Shown piece after piece: positions 43,896 to 52,575 of a stretch of 64,000 nt of DNA. The notes beneath the pieces are model-generated. The model did not search any database and was not told the origin of the DNA. It saw only the letters and a program-made list of their open reading frames with translations. Where the stretch lies: assembly GCA_947492995.1 (NCBI GenBank), contig CANLOU010000003.1, positions 744,001 to 808,000 of the forward strand. Direction: 5' to 3'. A program made the position numbers and the translations under genes. How positions within the stretch are numbered: the first letter of the stretch is position 1; every line of letters begins with the position of its first letter. This DNA is from an uncultured Litoreibacter sp. (GTDB taxonomy: Bacteria > Pseudomonadota > Alphaproteobacteria > Rhodobacterales > Rhodobacteraceae).

Positions 43896-44090
43896 TCATG
43901 CCTGTTGCGAGATCGGGGAGAGGTCTGGTGCCACGAATGCCGCCCTCGCGGCGTCTGAAAAGAGCGTCGCTTTGGAAAAATGGGACAGCATGTCATCTTC
44001 GGCGAGAAACGCCTTGCAAGAGTAGGTCGCGCCCGCGCACTGCATCAAGTGGCGGCACGCTTCGTCCGTGGCACTGGTGCGGCTGCGCAA
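43896..44090 (-). CDS. Small cysteine-containing ORF (64 aa), TTG start
   Basis: A TTG at 44090 is preceded by AAAGGAG at 7-base spacing. The stop overlaps the alternative phosphodiesterase start by 4 bp, which argues for a real gene. The product has three Cys (DEACRHLMQCAGATYSC) and no similarity I recognise. It could be a small regulatory partner or a leader peptide for the phosphodiesterase gene. Confidence 0.45.
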   Translation of the reverse strand: MRSRTSATDEACRHLMQCAGATYSCKAFLAEDDMLSHFSKATLFSDAARAAFVAPDLSPISQQA

Positions 44091-44132
44091 TGAAGAGCTC
44101 CTTTCGGGATCTGTCTTGGGTGGGGGGCTTGC

Positions 44133-44462
44133 TTATTCAGCCAGTAGGGCGGCCTCGATGGTGTCGTCCCAGCCCAGATGCCACGTCTCGCCCGCGCGGA
44201 TGACGGGGCGGGCCATGACTTTGGGTTGGGCCGCGATCTGCGCCTCGGCCTCGGAGTTTTTCAGCCAAGTGTTGAGCGCGCGGTAGTCGTTGGTGGTGGT
44301 GTCCACCAGATTGTCGCCGAATTCGGCGATTAGCATGGCCAGCTCGTCCTCGGACAGCGGCTCGGCACGGACATCGCGGAAAGTGACGGTATGGCCCGCG
44401 CCCTCAAGCGTTTTGCGGGCGCGGTTGCATTGGGCGCAGGTGGTCAGGCCGTAGATCATCAT
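44133..44462 (-). CDS. ArsC/Spx-family thioredoxin-fold protein
   Basis: The protein has 109 residues from MMIYGLTTCAQCNRARKTLEGAGH. CAQC near residue 10 is the redox or catalytic CxxC of ArsC/Spx/YffB proteins. FRDVRAEPLSEDEL and the late ARPVIRAGETWHLGWD are further family features. It resembles the YffB type (glutathione-dependent reductase-like) more than arsenate reductase, since no ars genes are near. The ORF-track extension to 44528 lacks support. Confidence 0.82.
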   Translation of the reverse strand: MMIYGLTTCAQCNRARKTLEGAGHTVTFRDVRAEPLSEDELAMLIAEFGDNLVDTTTNDYRALNTWLKNSEAEAQIAAQPKVMARPVIRAGETWHLGWDDTIEAALLAE

Positions 44463-44520
44463 GGGGCGCGGGCTTTCTGTTGGGTCCGTGTTACGGGCTT
44501 TCTGCCTGAAAACGGGGGCG

Positions 44521-44658
44521 GTGGCCATTTTTATTGGTGGGGTGGCTCTGGTCTGGCCCGTCGACGGGCAACCGGCTTTCGGGGGAAAACCGGCGCTTCA
44601 TGCGCTGGGGCGGGAGGAGGACGCGGTGGCGATGTTGCGGGAGATGGCTGCGGGGTAG
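44521..44658 (+). CDS. Possible small membrane protein (45 aa), GTG start
   Basis: AIFIGGVALVWPVDGQPAFGG, followed by a charged helix (HALGREEDAVAMLREMAAG), reads like a short signal or anchor with a small exposed end. It starts 59 bp from the divergent ArsC-like gene. The ribosome-binding site is weak. It may be noise. Confidence 0.3.
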   Translation: MAIFIGGVALVWPVDGQPAFGGKPALHALGREEDAVAMLREMAAG

Positions 44659-45090
44659 CTGCGGTAGATGGGTTTGGGCGCGCTGCGACTGTCTGCTTGG
44701 AGCCCAGATGACCCTCATCAACGCGATTACCGCTGCCCGGTTAACAGGCCGCAGGCCCCGGGCATCGCCAGACCGTCCGACAGGGCTGGCGATTTGGTGG
44801 GCTGGGCGCTACGCATGTCTGGAAGATGACTTTGCTACCATAAAGCGCTGTCGAATGAGTCTTTGGGTCGCCATCCTGCGGTCTGGCCATGCCCTTCAAA
44901 TCAAACAGCAGGTTTCGACAAAGCTCTGCTCTGAGCCCGTAGCGGGAAAAGGCCGTTCGAACGGCCTTGTGCGCACGAATTGCAATTCGTGCTCAAAAAC
45001 GTCTTCGAAGACGTTTGCCCTAATCCGCTTCGAAGCGGATTTTTCCAGACCCGAACGACCGCTTCGTCCGCATAGCGGACTTCCAACCCT
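44659..45090. other. 432-bp gene-free spacer with stem-loop array
   Basis: No supported gene was found. The left part (about 44763-44794) contains ATCGCCAG/CTGGCGAT, an 8-bp stem with a 14-nt loop. The right part holds the periodic palindrome array 44949-45080, next to the pepN stop. Confidence 0.7.
44949..45080. terminator. Periodic array of perfect palindromes downstream of pepN
   Basis: Four different perfect 20-bp palindromes start at 44949 (AAGGCCGTTCGAACGGCCTT), 44973 (GCACGAATTGCAATTCGTGC), 44997 (AAACGTCTTCGAAGACGTTT) and 45022 (AATCCGCTTCGAAGCGGATT). The steps are 24, 24 and 25 bp. A fifth hairpin, GTCCGC-ATA-GCGGAC, is at 45066-45080. Three of the four centre on TTCGAA. The fourth is followed by TTTT on the plus strand. 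Multiple terminators for pepN are the simplest role; the exact spacing suggests more. Confidence 0.75.
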
Positions 45091-47655
45091 CTAAGCCCCC
45101 AAGATCCGCGTCACCATCTCGGTCGTGTCGCGGCTCAACCCCCCGGTGGCTTTGATCCGCTCCAGCGCTTCGCGCATTTGGCCTTGGCGGTCGGCGTCAT
45201 AGCGTTTCCATGTGTCGAACACCGACGACATGCGGGCGGTGGTTTGCGGGTTCATAGCGTCCAGCGCGATCAGCGCGTCGGCCATGACGCGGTAGCCCTC
45301 GCCGGACGGGTCGTGGAAGCCCGCCGCATTGGCGCCAAGCGCGCCGTAGACCGCGCGGAAGCGGTTGGGATTGGTCATGGTGAAATCGGGATGCTGGCTC
45401 ATCTCCACCGCCTTGGGGGCGGCGCGGTCGAGCTTGGCGTGGCCCACCTGCATGCCGAACCATTTGTCCATCACCAGCCGGTCGTCCTTCCATTGCTCAT
45501 AGAAGGCCTGGTTTTCCGCCTCGCCCTTCTCGGCGCGCAACAGGCAGCCGAGGGCAGCCAATTGCTGGGTCATGTTGTCGGCGCTGGCATATTGCTTGGC
45601 GGCCTGCGTGCCGCCATCGAGGCGGGACAGCATGGACAGCGCGGCGTTGCCCCATGCGCGTTTGTCGGCGTCCTCGATGCGCGGAGAATACGGTCCGGTG
45701 ACCTGCATCTCAGTATAGATGCGGGGCAGCAGGTCCTGCATCGCCTCGCTGATTGTGTGGTTGAGCGTCTGGCCGGTGAGAAAGATTTTGGTGGGGTCGG
45801 GCGTCATGCCGCCATCGACCAGCGCCTGCTGGATGTCGTCATTGGAGGGGCCGGAGAAGCAGAAGGCCTTGAAGCCCGGGTCCAGCGTGTCGTCGCGGGC
45901 CACGGCGATGAGCCCGTCGAGATAGGCTTGGTCCGGCGTCGCGTCCTCGGTCACCATGCGGACCATGACGTCGCGGGCAAGGGCGCGGCCTGCCTCCCAT
46001 TTGTTGAACGGGTCGGTGTCATGGGCCAAGAGGAACGCGCGTTCCGCGTTGGTCTGGTCACGCTCCAGAATGATCGGCGCGGAGAAGCCGCGGTTGATGG
46101 AGGGGACAGGTTTTTCGGCGAGGCCCGTGAAGCGGAACTTGTGGACCTCGTCCGTGACCTCGCAGATTTTGGTGGGGTGGATTTCTTCGCCCTGTTCGTT
46201 CAGCAGCCCCACGGCGATGGGGATGACGCGCGGGTCCTTGGTGTCCTGGCCGGGCGTCGGCGGCGTGGATTGGGTGAAGGTCAGGGAGTAGGTGCCGTCT
46301 TGGAACGCCTCGTCCACCTTAACGCGCGGGGTGCCGGCCTGTTGGTACCACAGTTTGAACTGGGTGAGGTCGCGGCCCGTTGTGTCTTCAAAGCACTTCA
46401 GCCAGTCCTCGATGGTGCAGGCCTGGCCGTCATGGCGGGTGAAGTAGAGGTCGCAGCCCTTGTAATAGGCCTCGTCGCCGATCAGCGTCTTCAGCATGCC
46501 GATGACCTCGGCGCCTTTCTCATAGACGGTGGCGGTGTAGAAATTGTTGATCTCCACGAAACTTTCGGGGCGCACGGGGTGGGCCAGCGGGCCGTTGTCT
46601 TCGCGGAACTGGCGGGCGCGCAGCTGCATGACGTCGGCGATGCGTTCCACAGCGTGGCCGCGCGTGTCGCCGGAGAATTGCTGGTCGCGGAAGACGGTCA
46701 GGCCTTCTTTGAGGCACAGCTGGAACCAGTCGCGGCAGGTGATGCGGTTGCCGGTCCAATTGTGGAAATACTCATGCGCGATGATCGTCTCGATCCGGTG
46801 GAAATTGCCGTCGGTGGAGGTGTCGGGCGAGGCGAGGACGGCGGACGAGTTGAAGATGTTCAGCCCCTTGTTTTCCATCGCGCCCATGTTGAAATCATCC
46901 ACGGCCACGATGTTGAACAGGTCCAGATCATATTCGCGGCCATAGACGTCCTCGTCCCATTTCATGGAGCGTTTGAGCGCGTCCATGCCGAAGGAGGTTT
47001 TGTGCAGGTCGCCGTCGCGCACGTAGATGTTGAGGTCCACCTCGCGGCCCGATTTGGTGGTGAATGTGTCGTGCAGGTTGACCAGATCGCCCGCGACCAG
47101 CGCAAAGAGATAGGCGGGTTTGGGGTGCGGGTCGTGCCATTTTGCGACCCCGTTTGCATCTGTGCCCAGATCGTTGCCGTTGGACAGTTTGACCGGCTCA
47201 TCGCCTTCGATTGTGACGGTGAACACAGCCATTACGTCGGGGCGGTCGGGGTAGTAGGTGATTTTGCGAAAGCCCTCGGCCTCGCATTGGGTGCAATACA
47301 TGCCGTTTGACATGTAGAGGCCTTCCAGCGCGGTGTTGGTGGACGGCGAGATTTCCACTTCGCATTCAAAGAGAAACGGCGCGTCGGGGGCTTGGGCGGT
47401 CAAGCCCAGATCGGTCAGCTTGGCATCCGCGTCCTGCCCGTCGATGGTGGCGGAGATCAGTTTGAGCTGCTCGCCATGCAGATAGAATGTCCGGTCTTTC
47501 GTGTCCGGGTTCGGACGGAAGGCGATTTTGGAGAGCACCCGCGTGGCGGTTGGGTGCAGCTTGAAGGTCAGCTGGACCGTGTCGACCAGATAGGCGGGGG
47601 GTGTGTAGTCGCTGAGAAAGATTTCCAGAGGGGCGGCGGGGGAGGCGTCTTTCAT
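45091..47655 (-). CDS. pepN: Aminopeptidase N (M1)
   Basis: A zinc metallopeptidase that removes N-terminal residues in the cytoplasm. GAMENKGLNIF binds the free amino terminus. HEYFHNWTGNR, followed by the downstream LKEGLTVFRDQQF, supplies the HExxH-x18-E zinc site. The start MKDASPAAPLE (47655) gives 854 residues, near the usual 870 of the E. coli-type PepN; the ORF track begins at 47721. Domain order (N-terminal beta, catalytic, beta, helical superhelix) is complete. Confidence 0.96.
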   Translation of the reverse strand: MKDASPAAPLEIFLSDYTPPAYLVDTVQLTFKLHPTATRVLSKIAFRPNPDTKDRTFYLHGEQLKLISATIDGQDADAKLTDLGLTAQAPDAPFLFECEVEISPSTNTALEGLYMSNGMYCTQCEAEGFRKITYYPDRPDVMAVFTVTIEGDEPVKLSNGNDLGTDANGVAKWHDPHPKPAYLFALVAGDLVNLHDTFTTKSGREVDLNIYVRDGDLHKTSFGMDALKRSMKWDEDVYGREYDLDLFNIVAVDDFNMGAMENKGLNIFNSSAVLASPDTSTDGNFHRIETIIAHEYFHNWTGNRITCRDWFQLCLKEGLTVFRDQQFSGDTRGHAVERIADVMQLRARQFREDNGPLAHPVRPESFVEINNFYTATVYEKGAEVIGMLKTLIGDEAYYKGCDLYFTRHDGQACTIEDWLKCFEDTTGRDLTQFKLWYQQAGTPRVKVDEAFQDGTYSLTFTQSTPPTPGQDTKDPRVIPIAVGLLNEQGEEIHPTKICEVTDEVHKFRFTGLAEKPVPSINRGFSAPIILERDQTNAERAFLLAHDTDPFNKWEAGRALARDVMVRMVTEDATPDQAYLDGLIAVARDDTLDPGFKAFCFSGPSNDDIQQALVDGGMTPDPTKIFLTGQTLNHTISEAMQDLLPRIYTEMQVTGPYSPRIEDADKRAWGNAALSMLSRLDGGTQAAKQYASADNMTQQLAALGCLLRAEKGEAENQAFYEQWKDDRLVMDKWFGMQVGHAKLDRAAPKAVEMSQHPDFTMTNPNRFRAVYGALGANAAGFHDPSGEGYRVMADALIALDAMNPQTTARMSSVFDTWKRYDADRQGQMREALERIKATGGLSRDTTEMVTRILGA

Positions 47656-47773
47656 ATGGGGCTCGACTTTTTGGGATCCAGATACATCTGAGAGGGTATG
47701 TTCCCGATAAGGCGCGCACAACTGTCAAAACAGCGCCGGGCAACATATTGGAGATATAGAAAGGAACCTGACA

Positions 47774-47974
47774 ATGTCTGCACCAGACACAAACACCGAG
47801 ACCCAAAAACGCCGTCACGCAGGGCCTTTAGCCGGTATGAAGCTGGTTGTTGTCTTCGCGCTTGTGCTGCTTGCCGCGCTGATTGGCTGGACGGTCTACA
47901 AAGGCGGAGAACCCACCGGTGCCGACACGCAAGTCGATGGTCGGACGGGCGCTGAAACCGCTGTGACCGAATAG
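47774..47974 (+). CDS. Small single-pass membrane protein (66 aa)
   Basis: A hydrophilic Thr/Arg/Lys-rich start is followed by one membrane segment at about residues 22-43 (MKLVVVFALVLLAALIGWTVYKG) and an acidic tail. AAGGAA lies 9 bases before the ATG. It is divergent from pepN and 37 bp upstream of the photolyase on the same strand. No family is recognised. Confidence 0.65.
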   Translation: MSAPDTNTETQKRRHAGPLAGMKLVVVFALVLLAALIGWTVYKGGEPTGADTQVDGRTGAETAVTE

Positions 47975-48011
47975 GACTGGCGGGGGCGCCTCTGAGGGCT
48001 ACCTCGACCTT

Positions 48012-49544
48012 ATGACAGATGCGCCCGCGATTGTTTGGTTCAAGCGCGACCTTCGGGTCGCTGACCACCCCGCCCTGACCCACGCGGTCAGGCGGGGTTT
48101 TGCCGTTCTGCCCCTCTACATTGTCGAGCCAGACTATTGGCAGCTGCCCGACACATCGGCGCGGCAATGGGCGTTTTTGCGGGACTGCGTGGAGAGCCTG
48201 CACACTGAGCTGGCCCGATTGGGCGCGCCGTTGATCGTGCGATCCGGCGACGCGGTTGAGGTGTTGGAGGCGCTCAGGGCGCATACCGGCGCCGCGCATA
48301 TGGTCAGCCACGAGGAAACCGGCAACGCATGGACCTATGAGCGGGACAAGCGCGTTGGCGCATGGGCGCGGGCCGCCGGTGTGGCGTGGGAAGAGCTGCC
48401 GCAATCGGGCATCGTGCGCCGCCTGCGGGGCCGCGACGGTTGGGCCAAGCGCCGCGACGGATTTGTCTATCGGCCGCAATTGGGCGCGCCTGAGGCGCTG
48501 ACGCCGCATGGGGTGGAGGCGCAGGCCCTGCCTGATCTCAAGCTGGTCGGGGCCTGCCCCGGACGCCAAAGCGGCGGCCGCGACGCGGCTTTGTCCTTGC
48601 TTGGCGGGTTTCTGACGGAGCGCGGGCAGCACTACCGCAAGGCGATGTCCTCGCCGCTGGCCGGGGAATGGGCCTGTTCGCGACTGTCGCCGCATATTGC
48701 GTTTGGGACGTTGTCCGTGCGCGAGGCCGCGCAGGCGGCCCGCGCCCGCAAGGCCGAGTTGAAAGGCACCCGCACCGGGTGGCTTGGGTCCATGCGATCC
48801 TTTGAGGGCCGGTTGGCGTGGCGTGACCATTTCATGCAAAAGCTGGAAGACGAGCCGGAGATTGAGAGCAGGTGTTTGCACCATGCCTACGAACATCTGC
48901 GGCCTCGGGAAAGCGACGGGTCGCGGCTGCATGCGTGGCAGCATGGCCAAACAGGCCTGCCATTTCTGGACGCGTGCATGCGGTTCTGCCAGCACACGGG
49001 CTGGCTGAATTTCAGGATGCGGGCGATGGTGACGGCAGTGGCGTCCTACCATCTATGGCTGGACTGGCGCACGCATGGCCCCGTGCTGGCGGGCATGTTC
49101 ACCGACTACGAGCCGGGCATTCATTGGAGCCAGGTGCAGATGCAATCGGGGACCACGGGGATGAACACGGTGCGGGTGTATAACCCTGTGAAACAGGGCC
49201 AGGATCAGGACCCCGACGGGATATTTACCCGCCGCTGGTGCCCTGAATTGGGGGATGTACCGGACCAACACCTGCAGGAGCCGTGGCGTTGGGACGGGGC
49301 GGGGCGCATTGTCGGGCGGAGCTACCCCGCGCCGATTGTTGACCCCAAAGAAGCCGCCAAAGCTGCGCGGGACGCGGTCTGGGCGGTGCGCAAGGGCGAC
49401 GCGTTCCGGTCCGAGGCCGCGCGGATTGTCGAAAAACATGCCAGCCGCAAGGACCCCCGCTTTGTCAATGACCGCGCGCCGCGCAAGCGCGCCAAGCCTG
49501 CGACCTCCCCAAGCTCTGGGGCCCAGTTGAAGCTGGATTTGTGA
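48012..49544 (+). CDS. Deoxyribodipyrimidine photolyase/cryptochrome family protein
   Basis: The protein has 510 residues. The N-terminal alpha/beta domain begins IVWFKRDLRVADHPAL, the standard photolyase opening. The FAD domain includes WQHGQTGLPFLDACMRFCQHTGWLNFRMRAMVTAV and MFTDYEPGIHWSQVQMQSGTTGMNTVRVYNPVKQGQDQDPDGIF, which bind FAD and the damaged DNA. Either CPD repair or a blue-light receptor role is possible. A DUF2256 gene overlaps its stop, as is often seen with this branch. Confidence 0.9.
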   Translation: MTDAPAIVWFKRDLRVADHPALTHAVRRGFAVLPLYIVEPDYWQLPDTSARQWAFLRDCVESLHTELARLGAPLIVRSGDAVEVLEALRAHTGAAHMVSHEETGNAWTYERDKRVGAWARAAGVAWEELPQSGIVRRLRGRDGWAKRRDGFVYRPQLGAPEALTPHGVEAQALPDLKLVGACPGRQSGGRDAALSLLGGFLTERGQHYRKAMSSPLAGEWACSRLSPHIAFGTLSVREAAQAARARKAELKGTRTGWLGSMRSFEGRLAWRDHFMQKLEDEPEIESRCLHHAYEHLRPRESDGSRLHAWQHGQTGLPFLDACMRFCQHTGWLNFRMRAMVTAVASYHLWLDWRTHGPVLAGMFTDYEPGIHWSQVQMQSGTTGMNTVRVYNPVKQGQDQDPDGIFTRRWCPELGDVPDQHLQEPWRWDGAGRIVGRSYPAPIVDPKEAAKAARDAVWAVRKGDAFRSEAARIVEKHASRKDPRFVNDRAPRKRAKPATSPSSGAQLKLDL

Positions 49545-49687
49545 TGGCCAGGATGCGCAAGAAATCCGACCTGCCGTCCAAGACCTGCGCCACCTGCGGC
49601 AAGCCGTTCACATGGCGCAAGAAATGGGCTGATGTATGGGATCAGGTGAAATACTGCTCGGAGCGGTGCAGGCGGTCAAAGCCCTGA
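49544..49687 (+). CDS. DUF2256 small zinc-ribbon-like protein (47 aa)
   Basis: The product has 47 residues and is too short for the ORF track. TCATCGKPFTWRKKWADVW and KYCSERCRR supply four cysteines in two CxxC-type pairs, the DUF2256 pattern. Its ATG shares one base with the photolyase stop (TGATG), so it is translated with it. DUF2256 is commonly encoded beside photolyase/cryptochrome genes; its role is unknown to me. Confidence 0.85.
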   Translation: MARMRKKSDLPSKTCATCGKPFTWRKKWADVWDQVKYCSERCRRSKP

Positions 49688-49727
49688 GCCGCGGGCTTTC
49701 AATTTGAGCAAAAGACAGATGCTTGGC

Positions 49728-49754
49728 AAATTGGTAAATTATTTTGACCAGTTT
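49728..49754. promoter_or_regulatory. Operator-like inverted repeat upstream of malate synthase
   Basis: AAATTGGT-N11-ACCAGTTT pairs 7 of 8 arm bases, 64 bp before the glcB start. A second small repeat, GTTTC-N6-GAAAC (49773-49788), follows. One of them may bind a glyoxylate/glycolate-pathway regulator; this is speculative. Confidence 0.35.
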
Positions 49755-49818
49755 CTTGCGGAGCCGAGATTTGTTTCGTAAAGGAAACACATACCGCTGC
49801 ATACGAAGGATTTCTTGC

Positions 49819-51957
49819 ATGACCGACCGCGTGACCCGCTCTGACCTGGCTGTCGACAAGAGGCTGGCCGATTTTATCGAAACGCAAGGCCTTGAGGGGA
49901 CAGGGGTTTCTGCCGACACGTTCTGGTCGGCGCTGTCGCAGATGGCCCATGAGCTTGGCCCCAAAAACAAGGCGCTGCTGGACAAGCGGGAGGCCATTCA
50001 GGCGCAGATAGACGCGTGGCACGTCGAGAACCGCTCCAAAAACCACGATCCTGCCGCCTACAAGGCGTTCCTGCAGGAGATCGGCTATCTGGTGCCCGAG
50101 GGGGACGACTTTCAAATCGAAACCGCCAATGTAGACGCGGAAATTGCCACGATTGCGGGGCCACAACTGGTGGTGCCGATCACCAATGCCCGCTACGCGC
50201 TGAACGCCGCAAACGCCCGGTGGGGATCGCTCTATGACGGGTTCTACGGCACGGACGCGATGGGCTCGCCCGCGCCCGCAGGGGGGTACGACAAGGGGCG
50301 CGGCGCCCGCGTTGTGGCCCGCGCGCGGGTCTTTCTGGATGAGGCCTTCCCGCTTGAGGGCACCAGCCATGCGGATGCGCGGCGCTACGCGGTCCGGGAC
50401 GGGGCGTTGATGGTCGATGACATGCCGCTGGCCAGCCCCGAGAAATTTGTGGGCTACCGTGGGCACCCCAAGGCGCCTGACGCGATTTTGTTGAAAAACA
50501 ACGGGCTGCATGTCGAACTTGTGTTCGACCGCACCCATAGGATCGGGTCCCGCGACCAAGCCGGTCTGGCGGATGTGGTCATGGAAAGCGCCATTTCGGC
50601 CATCATGGATTGCGAGGATTCCGTGGCCTGCGTCGATGCCGAGGACAAAGTGCAGGCCTATTCCAACTGGTTGGGCCTGATGCGCGGCGATCTGGAAGAG
50701 CAGGTGGAGAAGGGCGGCAAGACCTTCACCCGCGCGCTGAACGCGGACCGCGCCTACACCGCGCCGGATGGCGGCGACGTCTCGGTCAAGGGCCGCGCGC
50801 TGATGCTGGTGCGCAATGTGGGCCACCTGATGACCAACCCCGCCATTCTGGACCGCGAGGGCGGGGAGATTTACGAAGGGTTGATGGACGCGCTGATCAC
50901 CACCATGCTGGCCATGCATGACCTCAGACGCGACGGGGGCAACTCGGTCACCGGGTCGGTCTATGTGGTGAAGCCCAAGATGCACGGCCCCGAGGAGGTC
51001 GCGTTTACCGACGAGATTTTCACCATGGTTGAGGCGGCGTTGGGGCTGCCGCAGCACACCGTCAAAATCGGCATTATGGACGAGGAGCGCCGCACCACGG
51101 TCAACCTGAAGGAATGCATCCGCGCCGCCAAGTCGCGGGTGGCGTTTATCAACACCGGGTTCCTGGACCGTACCGGCGACGAGATACATACGTCGATGGA
51201 GGCGGGGCCGTTCTCGCGCAAGGACTTCATCAAGCGCAAATCCTGGATTGGCGGCTACGAGAACCAGAACGTCGATATCGGGCTGGAATGCGGGCTGTCG
51301 GGCAAGGCGCAGATCGGCAAAGGCATGTGGGCGATGCCCGACATGATGTCGGCCATGCTGGAGCAAAAGATCGAGCACCCCAAATCGGGCGCAAACTGCG
51401 CCTGGGTGCCATCGCCGACCGCGGCCACATTGCATGCGCTGCATTACCACCGGGTTGACGTCTTCGCCGTTCAAAAGAAGCTGCTGGAAGGCGGGCGACG
51501 CGGCCATGTGGAGACCATTCTGGAAATCCCGCTGGCCAGCTACGGCATGTGGACCGAGGACCAGATCATGCGCGAGGTGGAAAACAACGCGCAGGGCATC
51601 CTTGGCTACGTGGTGCGCTGGGTCGATCAGGGCGTTGGCTGCTCGAAAGTGCCTGACATCAACAATGTCGGGCTGATGGAGGACCGCGCAACCTGCCGGA
51701 TCTCGTCGCAGGCGCTGGCCAACTGGCTGCATCACGACGTGGTCAACGGCCAGCAGGTGATGGCCGCGATGCAAAAGATGGCCGCCGTTGTCGACGCCCA
51801 AAACGCAGGCGACCCCAGCTACACCCCGATGTCGCCCGACTATAACGGCATCGCCTTTCAAGCGGCCTGCGATCTGGTTTTCAAGGGGCGGGTACAGCCG
51901 TCCGGCTACACAGAGCCGGTGCTGCATGCCCGCCGGCTGGAGCTGAAGGCGGGGTGA
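49819..51957 (+). CDS. glcB: Malate synthase G
   Basis: Condenses glyoxylate with acetyl-CoA to malate. The start [14 protein letters not shown] (49819, AAGGA upstream) gives 712 residues, normal for the G isoform. It contains [67 protein letters not shown] (catalytic acid region) and the late [33 protein letters not shown]. glcG follows, which supports use of glycolate/glyoxylate. Confidence 0.97.
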   Translation: MTDRVTRSDLAVDKRLADFIETQGLEGTGVSADTFWSALSQMAHELGPKNKALLDKREAIQAQIDAWHVENRSKNHDPAAYKAFLQEIGYLVPEGDDFQIETANVDAEIATIAGPQLVVPITNARYALNAANARWGSLYDGFYGTDAMGSPAPAGGYDKGRGARVVARARVFLDEAFPLEGTSHADARRYAVRDGALMVDDMPLASPEKFVGYRGHPKAPDAILLKNNGLHVELVFDRTHRIGSRDQAGLADVVMESAISAIMDCEDSVACVDAEDKVQAYSNWLGLMRGDLEEQVEKGGKTFTRALNADRAYTAPDGGDVSVKGRALMLVRNVGHLMTNPAILDREGGEIYEGLMDALITTMLAMHDLRRDGGNSVTGSVYVVKPKMHGPEEVAFTDEIFTMVEAALGLPQHTVKIGIMDEERRTTVNLKECIRAAKSRVAFINTGFLDRTGDEIHTSMEAGPFSRKDFIKRKSWIGGYENQNVDIGLECGLSGKAQIGKGMWAMPDMMSAMLEQKIEHPKSGANCAWVPSPTAATLHALHYHRVDVFAVQKKLLEGGRRGHVETILEIPLASYGMWTEDQIMREVENNAQGILGYVVRWVDQGVGCSKVPDINNVGLMEDRATCRISSQALANWLHHDVVNGQQVMAAMQKMAAVVDAQNAGDPSYTPMSPDYNGIAFQAACDLVFKGRVQPSGYTEPVLHARRLELKAG

Positions 51958-51986
51958 TGTCGCCGCGCTTGCGCGCGTCGATCCGC

Positions 51987-52007
51987 TGGGGAGGCGCTGC
52001 CTCCCCA
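51987..52007. repeat. Hairpin after glcB
   Basis: TGGGGAGGC-GCT-GCCTCCCCA is a perfect 9-bp stem. It is followed by CCCCACCGGGATATTTTTGA, a combination of hairpin and ATATTTTT motif that I know as frequent in Rhodobacteraceae spacers. Confidence 0.6.
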
Positions 52008-52015
52008 GACCCCAC

Positions 52016-52042
52016 CGGGATATTTTTGAACGAAGGAAGAGG
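52016..52042 (+). repeat. Intergenic ATATTTTTGAAC repeat providing the glcG ribosome-binding site
   Basis: CGGGATATTTTTGAACGAAGGAAGAGG is a degenerate copy of the repeat at 5017 and 15074. Its purine-rich end serves as the Shine-Dalgarno for the gene at 52051. Confidence 0.55.
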
Positions 52043-52050
52043 ACCAGACC

Positions 52051-52479
52051 ATGGCTGAAATTTCTCTCAACAAGGCGCGGACGATTGTGCGCAAATCTAT
52101 CGCCAAGGGGCGCGAGCTTGAGCTCAAGCCTCTTTCCGTCATCGTGCTGGATGCCGGCGGCAACGTGAAGGCCTTTGAACGCGAAGACGGCGCGTCGCCG
52201 GGGCGGTTTTCGATTGCGCATGGCAAGGCCTATGGCTCGGTCATGCTGGGCATTGCCGGGACCGCGCAAATGGCGCGTGCCGAGCAGCAGCATTACTTCA
52301 TGACCGCCGTTAACGGCCTGTTTGGCGGGCAAGTCGTGCCTGTCCCCGGCGGCGTGTTGGTCCGGGACAAGCGCGGGGCCGTGATTGGCGCGGTTGGCGT
52401 GACAGGCGACACGTCTGAGAATGACGCGATTGCGGCCATTGCCGGGATCGAGGCTGCGGGGCTGTCCGGCGAGCAATAG
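52051..52479 (+). CDS. glcG: GlcG/HbpS-family (DUF336) protein
   Basis: The protein has 142 residues. SVIVLDAGGNVKAFEREDGASPG, FSIAHGKAYGSVMLG and GGVLVRDKRGAVIGAVGVTGDTSENDAIAAIAGIEAAG are the GlcG/HbpS family features. Some members bind heme; in enterobacteria GlcG is in the glycolate operon but has no firm function. Adjacency to malate synthase G supports the glcG name. A terminator follows. Confidence 0.88.
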   Translation: MAEISLNKARTIVRKSIAKGRELELKPLSVIVLDAGGNVKAFEREDGASPGRFSIAHGKAYGSVMLGIAGTAQMARAEQQHYFMTAVNGLFGGQVVPVPGGVLVRDKRGAVIGAVGVTGDTSENDAIAAIAGIEAAGLSGEQ

Positions 52480-52512
52480 CGTGCTCGCAATGCGCACATG
52501 AAATGTGCAAGA

Positions 52513-52540
52513 GGGCGGCTCGACACGGGGCCGCCCTTTT
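52513..52540 (+). terminator. Rho-independent terminator after glcG
   Basis: GGGCGGC/GCCGCCC with a 10-nt loop and TTTT stands 34 bp past the stop. A small stem, GCACAT-GAA-ATGTGC, precedes it. The next gene starts 36 bp later, so it separates two units. Confidence 0.8.
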
Positions 52541-52575
52541 GCGTATGTTGCCTCAACACTGAGGAAGGTTCATCC

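Noticed and set aside
44391-44711. 106-aa plus-strand ORF over the ArsC-like gene start
   Set aside because: It is Gly/Arg-rich with no ribosome-binding site and is antisense to the ArsC CxxC region.
45178-47310. 710-aa plus-strand ORF opposite pepN
   Set aside because: PepN motifs (GAMEN, HEYFH) lie on the other strand; this frame is Gly/Val-rich with no family features.
49699-52497. 932-aa minus-strand ORF over the malate synthase and glcG genes
   Set aside because: It is a high-GC shadow frame antisense to clear enzyme motifs on the plus strand, with low-complexity His/Arg/Pro-rich composition.
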